DNA of 64,000 nt from Polyangiaceae bacterium. GTDB lineage: Bacteria; Myxococcota_A; Polyangia; Polyangiales; Polyangiaceae. The notes below the pieces were generated by a model, which was not told the DNA's origin, did not search any database, and was given only the letters and a program-made list of their open reading frames with translations. The stretch covers positions 930,001 to 994,000 of the forward strand of contig JACKEA010000002.1 of the NCBI GenBank assembly GCA_020633235.1, in the 5' to 3' direction. Positions within the stretch are counted from its first letter, which is position 1, and each line of letters opens with the position of its first letter. Of this stretch, positions 50,487-58,621 are shown in pieces. Both the position numbers and the translations under genes were made by a program.

Positions 50487-50517
50487 AAACCTATTGGTTT
50501 ATGAAACCATATGGTTT
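50487..50517. promoter_or_regulatory. Tandem palindromic operator of the ArsR gene
   Basis: Two 14-nt sites: AAACCTATTGGTTT (50487-50500) and perfect palindrome AAACCATATGGTTT (50504-50517), centres 17 nt apart. The second covers the ArsR start codon at 50511. The AT-rich core in GC-rich DNA and this placement fit autorepression by the encoded ArsR-family protein. Comparable AACCATATGGTT sites precede ArsR-SRPBCC pairs elsewhere. Confidence 0.75.
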
Positions 50518-50870
50518 TGGATACGTCCCCGCGGCTGGACCGGGTTTTCCATGCGCTGGCGCACCCAGCGCGGCGCGCGATGATTCGCCAGCTCTCGGAT
50601 GGGGAGCGGAACCTCAGTGAGCTCGCGGCTCCGTTGAAGATGACGTTTCCCGCAGCCACCAAGCACGTGCGCGTGCTGGAGGGGGCCAAGCTCGTCCGTC
50701 GCCGCGTCGTCGGCCGCGAGCATCTTTGCCGCCTGAATGCCGGGCCGCTGAAGGAAGCGATGCTCTGGACGGAGTCGTTCCGTCAGAGCTGGGAAGCGCG
50801 GTTCGGAGCGCTGGACTCACTTCTCGACGAAATGAAGGCCGAGGACCCATCGCGGGGTCGTCGCCGTTGA
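50511..50870 (+). CDS. ArsR-family transcriptional regulator
   Basis: A 119-aa winged-helix protein: 'RLDRVFHALAHPARRAMIRQLSDGERNLSELAAPLKMTFPAATKHVRVLEGAKLVRRRVVGREHLCRL', the family's HTH with recognition helix FPAATKHVRVLE. It lacks the CxCxxC metal motif of arsenic sensors and belongs to the subgroup paired with SRPBCC proteins. It is probably autoregulated through the palindromes over its start. It is followed by the SRPBCC gene (14 nt gap). Confidence 0.92.
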   Translation: MVLDTSPRLDRVFHALAHPARRAMIRQLSDGERNLSELAAPLKMTFPAATKHVRVLEGAKLVRRRVVGREHLCRLNAGPLKEAMLWTESFRQSWEARFGALDSLLDEMKAEDPSRGRRR

Positions 50871-50884
50871 ACACCGAGGACCAC

Positions 50885-51364
50885 ATGAACAAGCAGCTGC
50901 AGATCTCCACTCCCTCCGACACGACCATCGTCCTGGCCCGCGCGTTCAACGCCCCACGTCACCTCGTGTGGGAGGCAATGTTCACGCCGGACCGGATGCG
51001 TCGTTGGATGCTTCCCCCTCCCGGTTGGACCATGACCACTTGTAGCTGCGTCATGCGTGTGGGAGGCGCCCTCGAGGTGGCCTGGAAGAGCGACGAGGCG
51101 GATCCGGCCATGACGCTGCGAGGCGTGTTCACCGAGGTGAGCCCGCACGAGCGGGCCGTTCACACCGAGATCATGGCGCTCGGATCGGGCCAGCTGATCG
51201 GCTCGCTCGTGGAGAAGCACGAGTTCTTCGACGAAGGCGCTTTCACCACCATGCGCATCACGCAAACCTACGACTCCAAGGAAGCCCGCGACGGCGCCCT
51301 CGCGTCCGGCATGGATGAGGGCATGGAGGCCTGCTACCAGCAGCTCGATACCGAGCTCGCATGA
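50885..51364 (+). CDS. SRPBCC (AHSA1/START-like) domain protein
   Basis: A 159-aa protein with the AHSA1-type fold: 'TIVLARAFNAPRHLVWEAMFTPDRMRRWMLPPPGWTM', central 'GGALEVAWKS', and C-terminal 'HEFFDEGAFTTMRITQTYDSKEARDGALASGMDEGMEACYQQLD'. These helix-grip proteins bind hydrophobic ligands. In the ArsR-linked subgroup they often handle stress-related small molecules. Co-transcribed with the ArsR gene. Confidence 0.9.
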   Translation: MNKQLQISTPSDTTIVLARAFNAPRHLVWEAMFTPDRMRRWMLPPPGWTMTTCSCVMRVGGALEVAWKSDEADPAMTLRGVFTEVSPHERAVHTEIMALGSGQLIGSLVEKHEFFDEGAFTTMRITQTYDSKEARDGALASGMDEGMEACYQQLDTELA

Positions 51365-51435
51365 ACGACCGACTTCGAGGATGCGTCAGCTGGCGAATGC
51401 AAAATGGCGCATCCCCCAAATGTTGTGGCTGATGT

Positions 51436-51453
51436 TGTTGGTCCGCCGCGGAA
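51436..51453 (+). repeat. Dispersed 18-nt element, perfect solo arm
   Basis: TGTTGGTCCGCCGCGGAA followed by CCACGCGG. It lies 72 nt after the SRPBCC stop, in the 370-nt stretch before the lipoprotein remnant; nothing else is recognisable there. Confidence 0.8.
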
Positions 51454-51734
51454 CCACGCGGCCGCAACGTCAGCGTGGGTTGCAGGGAGATGTAGGCGAA
51501 ACTGTCGTTCAGTCCTGGGTTCGGGCACCGAATCCGTGGGCAGTTGCTGACCGAGCGGCACCGCAGCGCGCACCTCCCGCGCGTACCAGCAGGCCGTTGT
51601 TGACGCAGTAGTCCCCAAGCGCCCGCGCGATCGGCACCATTGACACCGCCTCCGCGCCGCGGGCGAGAACGAGTAGCTGGTAGCCCTCCGTCATGCCAAC
51701 GATGTTCGCCTGGTGACGCGGCCAACGGATTGCC

Positions 51735-52207
51735 AACTTCCAGGTGGCGATTGCTGCTGCCCCGAACAACCCCACACTCCGCGGCAGCCCCGTAGACGAG
51801 CGCCCACCCCGAACGCGCGGTGAGATCCTGTGGGATATCGGCGCCACCGTCAGGACCCTCAATTAGCGCCTGGGTCTTAGTGTTTGCTTTCGCGCCCGGA
51901 ACCCCGTGCTTCTCGTGATTGGGGACGGGAGGAGACTGCTCAAACAGACTGGAAGGGGAATCGGGAAACGTGCCCGTGGCGTCAACAACATCGACGTTCG
52001 GGAAGCTGATCTCCTGACTGGAGGAAGGTCCACACGGCTCTGCTGTCCGGGCTTGCCCACAAGGATGTGGATGTTCCACTGACTGAGAGGATCGGTCTTC
52101 TTCGCCGGCGCCTTACCCGGACCATCGCCGTCGCCCGAGCACGAAACCGCAAGCGTAAGGCAACAAAGCAGGAAGATGGCGCGAGAGTACCAGTAGGGAT
52201 TGCTCAT
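51735..52207 (-). pseudogene. Remnant of a large lipoprotein paralogous to the 53328-55070 gene
   Basis: Begins at 52207 (MSNPYWYSRAIFLLCCLTLAVSC) with a lipobox and the same block as the intact paralogue (DPLSQWNIH..VGKPGQQ.RVDL). After one frame change near 52030 it continues ISFPNVDVVDATGTFPDSP... ALIEGPDGGADIPQDLTARSGWALVYGAAAECGVVRGS.NRHLE. Homology ends near 51737, about 140 residues into a ~520-residue family. It follows the SUMF1-like copy A by 10 nt, as the intact paralogue follows copy B. Confidence 0.75.
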
Positions 52208-52217
52208 GTTTCTACCC

Positions 52218-53276
52218 TCAGTTCGAACCAGCACAGCATCGGAAACCAAGCTCCGGATACTTATCCAGCACCTTGCCTTTTCCGTGAGTGGCACACGCAG
52301 GCGCAGACAGACTTAGATACGACCCTCCCCAAGCTTCCGGGTCGTTCAGTGGCGGTTTCTCCGCCCACTCCGCCGCATTCCCGCTCAGGTCAAAGACGTC
52401 GTCGAAGGGTGACTTCAGGCCGCTGCACCCGGGCTTCGACTTCACTTGAGCGAGCGCCGTGCTCTGGGGAGCCGTAACGCACGCGTTCGGATCCGACGTC
52501 GCGCCGTACGGGTAGTCCGTCGTGCCGCCTTGGCTGCACACGTAGTACCACTCCCCCGCACCTGGCGGACCGGATGGCACACCGCCGGCAAGGTCCCCGC
52601 ACAGGCGCTTGCCGGCCCAGGAGCAGTAGGTCGCCGCGTCGCACCAATCGACGCAGGTAACCGGGTGATTGGGGTTCGTGGTGGGATCAAACGCGCCCGT
52701 TGCGCAAGCAGTCTCCGATACTGCAAGCCCCGGCACGAAGTTCAGGTTGTTGAAGCAGTCCGCGGGTTGGCCCGTGAGGTCGCTCCCCTTCGCGATCAAG
52801 AACTCCGCGTACTGCGCGCGCGTGACCTCCGTGGAGTCGATGCAGAACGCGCCGATGTTCACCATCGTGGGGCCGGCAGTGCCGGGACATCCCGCGCCGC
52901 TGCCCGCTGCGCCCGCGCTACCGCTCGCACCAGAGCTGCCACCACTTCCCGACTGGCCGCCGCTCGCTGCGGCGCCGCCGGCACCTGCCGAGGATCCCGC
53001 TACACCGCCGGTGCCACTACCGCCATCCGCGCCTGCGCTGCCACCACCACCGCAATCGCACGCTCCCCAAGTCCCGTCCGCGCCGCACACCTGCCCGCCA
53101 GCGCACGCACCAGGTCCGGTACATGCTTGCGTCGCTCCAACTGGCGAACACTTCCCGCCGGTGTCCGCAGGGCTGTCGTCCGAGCCGCAAGCGCCGACAG
53201 CAAATACCAACACGGATGCGACCACCGCACCGCGAGCCCAAACCGCAGCAACACTTCCACGTTGTGCTTTTCGCAT
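52218..53276 (-). CDS. SUMF1/FGE-sulfatase-domain lipoprotein, copy A
   Basis: A 352-aa lipoprotein with signal ending VFAVGAC, a Cys module (KCSPVGATQACTGPGACAGGQVC), a Gly/Ser/Ala linker, and a SUMF1-type domain (about 135-350). The domain reads 'MVNIGAFCIDSTEVTRAQYAEFLIA', 'NHPVTCVDWCDAATYCSWAGKRLCGDL', 'FDDVFDLSGNAAEW' and 'ELGFRCC'. Such domains bind calcium and, in true FGEs, oxidise a sulfatase Cys; many bacterial members are only lectin-like binding modules. The first ~270 codons are nearly identical to copy B, while the rest has diverged. Confidence 0.85.
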   Translation of the reverse strand: MRKAQRGSVAAVWARGAVVASVLVFAVGACGSDDSPADTGGKCSPVGATQACTGPGACAGGQVCGADGTWGACDCGGGGSAGADGGSGTGGVAGSSAGAGGAAASGGQSGSGGSSGASGSAGAAGSGAGCPGTAGPTMVNIGAFCIDSTEVTRAQYAEFLIAKGSDLTGQPADCFNNLNFVPGLAVSETACATGAFDPTTNPNHPVTCVDWCDAATYCSWAGKRLCGDLAGGVPSGPPGAGEWYYVCSQGGTTDYPYGATSDPNACVTAPQSTALAQVKSKPGCSGLKSPFDDVFDLSGNAAEWAEKPPLNDPEAWGGSYLSLSAPACATHGKGKVLDKYPELGFRCCAGSN

Positions 53277-53515
53277 TTCCGAAGCCTCCCGCTGCTTCGT
53301 GTTCCCGCGCCCTGATTCCTCCGCCGCCTAGGTCGCGGATACCAGAGACACGATCCTTACATTCTGTGTGCCGATGTGCGTTCCTGTGTTCCAGATTAGC
53401 CGAGCAAGGAGTAGCCCTTGCCCTCCACGTTGATGATGAGCGTTCCAGCCGGCCCCAGCTTCCGCTGCACGCGCGACTTGAGCGCGTAGCGCGCTCCCCT
53501 CTCCTTTCCGAGAAT
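52451..53515. repeat. 1,065-bp near-identical duplicated block, copy 1
   Basis: Matches 55316-56380 at a constant offset of 2,865 with only scattered substitutions and one pair of compensating indels. It covers the 5' part of SUMF1 gene A, the intergenic region and the 3' ~120 nt of the response regulator gene (ending at CCGAGAAT). Flanking homologous sequence is clearly more diverged. Confidence 0.85.
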
Positions 53516-55070
53516 TGAGGTCACCATCCGTGATGTCGTCCAGCACGTAGCCCACGCTCTTGCCCTGCAGGTACTTGTTGAAGTTCGTGTCCGTCGGCGG
53601 CAAGCCATTTGCCATGGCAGCGGTCCCGACGATCTGCTGGCGAAGGGCCGCACGTACGCTGCCGAGCTTGGCAGGCGTGATCTCGTTGCCGGGCACGACA
53701 ACACCCGCGGTTTCGACGATCTGGACCGCCGCCTGCTGGCCAGTCGTTCGCACATCCCGATCCGCGACGCGCGCTCCGAAGTCCGCCCCGTATCCGCTTT
53801 CGAGGATGCTTTGCGGCGAGGTTCCGCCACACGCCGGATCCGCCGTGTAGAACGGCAGAACACCCGCAAAGCTCGAAACGCCAATGGGCGACAGCTCCCA
53901 GCGGCCTCCCACGACGCGAATCGCGTGAGCGAGGGACCCGAACTTCCCGTTCTCGTCGCCACGCACACCCCAAGCGATCTCCGAGCCTCGCGACGGATCC
54001 GTCGCCCTCGCCCGCCGCTGCGCCGCCGACGCCAAGTCCGCCTCCACGGACTTGTCGATGAGCTCGTCCAGGAGCCGACTTGCGGAACGGAGGATCTGCG
54101 TCTGGATCCGCAGGCGCGACTCGGCTCTCTCCGGAATCCCCGCAGGTCCATTTGGCGGGAAGTAGTATGGGAAAGCGCCAAACAGCCACGATTCGTTGCT
54201 GGCCCCATAGCCCGCAGGGTCTGAAGCCGCGTTTGTATACGCCGAAGCACACGAGTTGGTATTTGCCGGGTAGTTGACGAACCAAGAATCGTTCGCGGCG
54301 AGCGTTGCGAGCATGTAGATGGCCAGGTCCCGTGCCACGAAGCGGTCCTTGTTGGCCTGCGGTGGTATGGTCCAGGGCCCGGGCGGAAAGTCAGGGAGTG
54401 TCGGCGCCTTGGTCACCTCGGTCCATGTGATGGTTCGAATCGAGCTACTGATGTCGGCCAACTGGCCAGCCATGCAGAGCAACGCTTCGTCATAGGCCAG
54501 CAGTTTGTCGCAGCTGTCTGGCGGGCCATCGGAGGCGGGGAAGACGCTCCATCCCGGCACCGGCGTCGAACTCCACGGCGGAACCACCGCTGTGCCTTCA
54601 AGGTGGCGATTGTTACTTCCTCTCACGACGCCGCATTCGGCGGCGGCGCCATACACGAGGGCCCAACCCGAGCGTGAGCTGAGATCCTGCTGGATATCAA
54701 CGCCCCCGTCCGGTCCCTCAACGAGCGCCTGCGGTTTGCTCTTCGCTTGCGCCGCGGCAGCGTCGTGGCTGTGCTGCGTAGGGCTTGGCGGCGGCTGCTC
54801 TAGCAGCTTGGCAGGTGAACTCGGCAGTCCGCCTGACGCGTTGACAACCTGTACGTTGGGGAAACTGATCTCCGGGACAGGACTCAGATCCACCCGGGTC
54901 TGTTGTCCGGGCTTGCCCACGTACAAGTGGATATTCCACTGGCTCAAGGGGTCGACCTTGTTCGAAGGCGCCTTGTGGGAACCGTCCGTGTCGCTTGAGC
55001 ACGAAACAGCAAGCGCGAGGAAGATGAGAAACAGAACGGTGTGTGCGTGATTGCGAACTTGCGTGATCAT
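53328..55070 (-). CDS. Large lipoprotein, unknown family, with a chimeric C-terminus
   Basis: A 580-aa protein with signal ...LIFLALAVSC. It contains 'DPLSQWNIHLYVGKPGQQTRVDL', 'ALVEGPDGGVDIQQDLSSRSGWALVYGAAAECGVVRGSNNRH', a region with His/Tyr/Trp-rich turns ('WLFGAFPYYFPPNGPAG'), and long amphipathic helices ('RIQTQILRSASRLLDELIDKS'). No family recognised. From about residue 518 the frame enters duplicated response-regulator DNA in the wrong frame, so the last ~60 residues (SRKGEGSALRAQ...) are foreign. The original C-terminus is lost. It follows SUMF1 copy B by 12 nt. Confidence 0.78.
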   Translation of the reverse strand: MITQVRNHAHTVLFLIFLALAVSCSSDTDGSHKAPSNKVDPLSQWNIHLYVGKPGQQTRVDLSPVPEISFPNVQVVNASGGLPSSPAKLLEQPPPSPTQHSHDAAAAQAKSKPQALVEGPDGGVDIQQDLSSRSGWALVYGAAAECGVVRGSNNRHLEGTAVVPPWSSTPVPGWSVFPASDGPPDSCDKLLAYDEALLCMAGQLADISSSIRTITWTEVTKAPTLPDFPPGPWTIPPQANKDRFVARDLAIYMLATLAANDSWFVNYPANTNSCASAYTNAASDPAGYGASNESWLFGAFPYYFPPNGPAGIPERAESRLRIQTQILRSASRLLDELIDKSVEADLASAAQRRARATDPSRGSEIAWGVRGDENGKFGSLAHAIRVVGGRWELSPIGVSSFAGVLPFYTADPACGGTSPQSILESGYGADFGARVADRDVRTTGQQAAVQIVETAGVVVPGNEITPAKLGSVRAALRQQIVGTAAMANGLPPTDTNFNKYLQGKSVGYVLDDITDGDLNSRKGEGSALRAQVARAAEAGAGWNAHHQRGGQGLLLARLIWNTGTHIGTQNVRIVSLVSAT

Positions 55071-55082
55071 GTTCCAGTCTCC

Positions 55083-55832
55083 TCACTTCGAATCGGCACA
55101 GCACCGAAACCCAAGCTCCGGATACATCTGGAGCACCTTGGCGGTTCCCCAGATCCCGCACTTGGCGGTGGACAGGGCGCGATACGAAGCGCCCCAAGCT
55201 TCCGGGTCGGCGAGCGGTGGTTTCCGCGTCCATTCCGCCGCGTTGCCACTGATGTCGTAGACATCGTTGAACGGCTGCGACTGCCCAGTACACCCGGGCT
55301 TCGACTTGACCGGCGCGAGCGCCGTGCTCTGAGGAGCCGTAACGCACGCGCTCGGATCCGACGTCCCGCCGTACGGGTAGTCCGTCGTGCCGCCTTGGCT
55401 GCACACGTAGTACCACTCCCCCGCACCTGGCGGACCGGATGGCACACCGCCGGCAAGGTCCCCGCACAGGCGCTTGCCGGCCCAGGAGCAGTAGGTCGCC
55501 GCGTCGCACCAATCGACGCAGGTAACCGGGTGATTGGGGTTCGTGGTGGGATCAAACGCGCCCGTTGCGCAAGCAGTCTCCGATACTGCAAGCCCCGGCA
55601 CGAAGTTCAGGTTGTTGAAGCAGTCCGCGGGTTGGCCCGTGGGGTCGCTCCCCTTCGCGATCAAGAACTCCGCGTACTGCGCGCGCGTGACCTCCGTGGA
55701 GTCGATGCAGAACGCGCCGATGTTCACCATCGTGGGACCGGCAGTGCCGGGGCATCCCGCGCCGCTGCCCGCTGCGCCCGCGCTACCGCTCGCACCAGAG
55801 CTGCCACCACTTCCCGACTGGCCGCCGCTCAT
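55083..55832 (-). CDS. SUMF1/FGE-sulfatase domain, copy B, 3' part of a split gene
   Basis: Codes 249 aa starting MSGGQSGSGG in the linker, then the full SUMF1 domain ('MVNIGAFCIDSTEVTRAQYAEF', 'NHPVTCVDWCDAATYCSWAGKRLC', 'FNDVYDISGNAAEW', 'ELGFRCC'). It lacks the signal peptide and lipobox, which remain on the upstream fragment (55829-56140). A one-base deletion relative to copy A makes the upstream frame stop in TGA and creates this ATG, overlapping as ATGA. It would be cytoplasmic if translated alone. Confidence 0.8.
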   Translation of the reverse strand: MSGGQSGSGGSSGASGSAGAAGSGAGCPGTAGPTMVNIGAFCIDSTEVTRAQYAEFLIAKGSDPTGQPADCFNNLNFVPGLAVSETACATGAFDPTTNPNHPVTCVDWCDAATYCSWAGKRLCGDLAGGVPSGPPGAGEWYYVCSQGGTTDYPYGGTSDPSACVTAPQSTALAPVKSKPGCTGQSQPFNDVYDISGNAAEWTRKPPLADPEAWGASYRALSTAKCGIWGTAKVLQMYPELGFRCCADSK

Positions 55833-56380
55833 GCGGCGCCGCCGGCACCTGCCGAGGATCCCGCTACACCGCCGGTGCCACTACCGCCATCCGCGCCTGC
55901 GCTGCCACCACCACCGCAATCGCACGCTCCCCAAGTCCCGTCCGCGCCGCACACCTGCCCGCCAGCGCACGCACCAGGTCCGGTACATGCTTGCGTCGCT
56001 CCAACTGGCGAACACTTCCCGCCGGTGTCCGCAGGGCTGTCGTCCGAGCCGCAAGCGCCGACAGCAAATACCAACACGGATGCGACCACCGCACCGCGAG
56101 CCCAAACCGCAGCAACACTTCCACGTTGTGCTTTTCGCATTTCCGAAGCCTCCCGCTGCTTCGTGTTCCCGCGCCCTGATTCCTCCGCCGCCTAGGTCGC
56201 GGATACCAGAGACACGATCCTTACATTCTGTGTGCCGATGTGCGTTCCTGTGTTTCCGGATTAGCCGAGCAAGGAGTAGCCCTTGCCCTCCACGTTGATG
56301 ATGAGCGTTCCAGCCGGCCCCAGCCTCCGCTGCACGCGCGACTTGAGCGCGTAGCGCGCTCCCCTCTCCTTTCCGAGAAT
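55316..56380. repeat. 1,065-bp near-identical duplicated block, copy 2
   Basis: Partner of 52451-53515. Here the block is in its natural context: the 3' end of the intact response regulator gene followed by the SUMF1 gene. This marks it as the probable donor. Confidence 0.85.
55829..56140 (-). pseudogene. 5' fragment of SUMF1 lipoprotein copy B (signal, Cys module, linker)
   Basis: A 103-aa fragment identical to the first ~103 residues of copy A: signal peptide and lipobox, Cys module and the start of the Gly/Ser linker, ending ...GAGGAA at the TGA produced by the deletion near 55830. It would give an exported linker with no domain. Alternatively the deletion is a base-calling error and 55083-56140 is one intact gene. 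Confidence 0.75.
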
Positions 56381-56944
56381 CGGATCCAGCTCTTCGTGCG
56401 GAATGACTTGGTTGCGTTTCGCGTCCAGCGCTCGAAGGAAGGCGTATTCCTGGTCAGCGAGCCAGATCCCACGGCCTCTCACACGCACCGCCTTCTCCTC
56501 CGCAAGCACCTCCAACAGCGGAAGAGCTAGCTGGGCGCCGCAGTGCCTCGCCGCGGAAGCCACGCTGGCGATCAGCACTTCCGGACCGTCACCTTTCATC
56601 ACGAACTGGTCCGCAGCTCTGCGGAGCGCCGCCGCCTTCACCTCGCGATCCGTGGTGCCACTCAGCGCGATGATCTGACCGTCGAAGCCGCGATCGCGTA
56701 GCAGCTCGCCCACCTCGATCCCGCTCTGGCCTTGGTCCAAGGCGATGTCCAAGATCAGGATTTGGTAGGGATCCGCCGCATTTCGCTCCAAGATTTCCGC
56801 GGCCGTGGTGAAACCCATGGCGAAGTAGCCCTGCTGCTTCAGAAGCCGGAGGGTCGTGCGCACCGTCGCCTCGTCGTCATCTACGACGAGCACGCCGATA
56901 ACCTCGTCGTCCCCGCTTCCCGCGCCCACTCTTCTGGACCTCAT
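56261..56944 (-). CDS. Response regulator with REC and OmpR-like winged-helix domain
   Basis: A 227-aa protein. REC (about 15-130) starts VIGVLVVDDDEATVRTTLRLL, with the phospho-acceptor in ILILDIALDQG, Ser/Thr in IIALSGTTD and Lys in FVMKGDG. The C-terminal ~85 residues ('VRVRGRGIWLADQEYAFLRALDAKRNQVIPHEELDPIL... ALKSRVQRRLGPAGTLIINVEGKGYSLLG') look like a Trans_reg_C winged helix, ending in the usual 'RG.GY.L'. Upstream (267 nt, same strand) is a Ser/Thr kinase; downstream (120 nt) is SUMF1 copy B. It may control the lipoprotein genes. Confidence 0.85.
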   Translation of the reverse strand: MRSRRVGAGSGDDEVIGVLVVDDDEATVRTTLRLLKQQGYFAMGFTTAAEILERNAADPYQILILDIALDQGQSGIEVGELLRDRGFDGQIIALSGTTDREVKAAALRRAADQFVMKGDGPEVLIASVASAARHCGAQLALPLLEVLAEEKAVRVRGRGIWLADQEYAFLRALDAKRNQVIPHEELDPILGKERGARYALKSRVQRRLGPAGTLIINVEGKGYSLLG

Positions 56945-57210
56945 GATACCCGGCTCTCTCGGCCGGGGTCACCTGGTAGTTTCGCTTCAAATCGCCAACC
57001 GTGTTCGCGTGCGACAGCAGTCGTCGCTCGCCCCGCGGATCTCCGCGGAATCGCTAGCAACGCAAAAGAACGTCATCCGTCATGTGGGAGGCATACGCGG
57101 CGGGCAGTTGTCCCTGTCCTCAACGCGCAAGCGCTGACCAACATCGCCACCTCTCCCCCCTGCGATCGATCTCGTCGCAGCGTATGGTCACTGCATCCAG
57201 TGACCTGCCC

Positions 57211-58059
57211 TCACGGCTGCGCCCTCAACCACGCCCTCAGCGCGTCTTCAAACGCGCGCATCGTCGGCCAACGTTCCTCGGGATCGCGCTCGATGGCACG
57301 ACCCACCACTCTGGAGAGCGGCCAGTCGAAATCGCCAACGACTGCCAGAGGCGGGGCCACCCACTGCCGTTCGTCTTCGTAGAACACCACCCCGCCCGTC
57401 AGTATTTCGTACAGCGTGACCCCCAGCGCCCACACGTCACAGCGTGCGTCCAAACCCTGGCCAGTCAGATACTCCGGCGCGATGTAGCTCGGCGTTCCGA
57501 AGACTTCGTCCGAGACGGGTTCGCCAATCGAAACAAGACCGAAGTCGATCAGCACGGTCTGCCATGCCCGTTTCACCAGGATGTTGGCCGGCTTCACGTC
57601 GCGGTGGATGAACCCATGGTCGTGCATCAACGCGAGCGCATTGGCGACGGGAAGCAGCGTGGAAACCGCGTTGCGTGGCGGCAACCGCCGTAGCGTATCC
57701 AGGCCCTGGCCCGCGATCAGCTCCATCGCGATGAAGGGCGTGCCAAACGAAAGCCCAGTCGAATCGTAGAGCTCGGGCAGTGCCGGGTGAGTCAGCTCGC
57801 TCAGCACCGCGACCTCCTTCTCGAGACCGCGCCGGCACCGCTCCATCTGTCTGGCCAAGGTGGAGCCCTCCGGGATCTGGATACACGCCGCCTTCACGGC
57901 GACCTCGCGGTTCAGCCGCGTGTCGTGGGCTCGCCACACCGCCCCCATGCCCCCGAGCCCAATCTTCTCCAACAGCTCGTAGCGCTTCCCGAGCGTCAGG
58001 AACCCTCGCCGCGTATGCCCCAAACGTTGCGTCATCCCCACATCCCTCGTCTCGCTCAC
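57211..58059 (-). CDS. Soluble Ser/Thr protein kinase
   Basis: A 282-aa minimal Hanks kinase: Gly loop IGLGGMGAVWRAHD (about 34-47), catalytic Lys in REVAVKAA, HRDVKPANI loop, IDFGLVS (DFG), activation segment with GTPSYIAPEYL, DVWALGVTLYEIL, and a final 'ERDPEERWPTMRAFEDALRAWL'. No TM or sensor domain is attached. It is the first gene of a same-strand series: kinase, response regulator, SUMF1 lipoprotein, large lipoprotein. Confidence 0.92.
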   Translation of the reverse strand: MSETRDVGMTQRLGHTRRGFLTLGKRYELLEKIGLGGMGAVWRAHDTRLNREVAVKAACIQIPEGSTLARQMERCRRGLEKEVAVLSELTHPALPELYDSTGLSFGTPFIAMELIAGQGLDTLRRLPPRNAVSTLLPVANALALMHDHGFIHRDVKPANILVKRAWQTVLIDFGLVSIGEPVSDEVFGTPSYIAPEYLTGQGLDARCDVWALGVTLYEILTGGVVFYEDERQWVAPPLAVVGDFDWPLSRVVGRAIERDPEERWPTMRAFEDALRAWLRAQP

Positions 58060-58368
58060 GCCGCTACGCGCGGCCCATGCACGCCAAGCCAGTCACCTCG
58101 TCCAACTGCTCACCACCCTGAGGTGAGTAGCACGCGCATTCCCGCGCCGCGCTGTCTGCGCAGTTCTTCCGCATGCAGCTGGGTGCCCAAGTGCACGGTC
58201 GTCAATGCGGAGCCGGTCGGCAGGGCAAGCGGCTGCTGACGGATCGCCTGCAGAACGCCACCGAGCTCATCGGAAGCCAGCGCCAGCGCGAAGCATCCGC
58301 TCTCGCCAGCCGACACGCCATGCCCGCGCTGCGCACTGGGCTGGAGAATCCCTCCCTCTTCAGGTTCA

Positions 58369-58386
58369 TGTTGGTCCGCCGCGGAA
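58369..58386 (+). repeat. Dispersed 18-nt element, perfect solo arm
   Basis: TGTTGGTCCGCCGCGGAA followed by CCTCGCGCGCGG. Confidence 0.8.
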
Positions 58387-58582
58387 CCTCGCGCGCGGCC
58401 TCTCGGGTCCCCGCAAGCACAGGAGCCGCCGTGCTCGGACAAGCTCCCCGAAAGATTGAAGGGTGCGCAACAAGCGCCAACGGCACCTTCGGAGCCGTGC
58501 CTCGCCAAGTCGGAACCAAGTTCGGATCGAGCGGCGTCAGCGCTCTTGCCGATCACCGTCACGTTCCTAGGTTGTCCATGGT

Positions 58583-58609
58583 CGGACATGCTTATGCTAG
58601 GCATGTCCG
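58583..58609 (+). promoter_or_regulatory. Palindromic operator upstream of RHH antitoxin
   Basis: Perfect 9-bp inverted repeat CGGACATGC / GCATGTCCG separated by 9 nt (TTATGCTAG). CGGAGG (ribosome site) follows at once and the antitoxin ATG is 13 nt further. Position and symmetry fit autoregulation by the toxin-antitoxin complex. TATGCT in the spacer could be a -10 box. Confidence 0.65.
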
Positions 58610-58621
58610 TCGGAGGCAACC

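Larger units (their letters stand above)
58060..58621. other. Intergenic region between kinase and toxin-antitoxin modules
   Basis: No supported gene; frames on both strands are low-complexity Arg/Ala. It contains a perfect dispersed-element arm (58369-58386) and, at its right end, a palindrome upstream of the RHH antitoxin. The kinase promoter should lie at its left edge. Confidence 0.55.
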
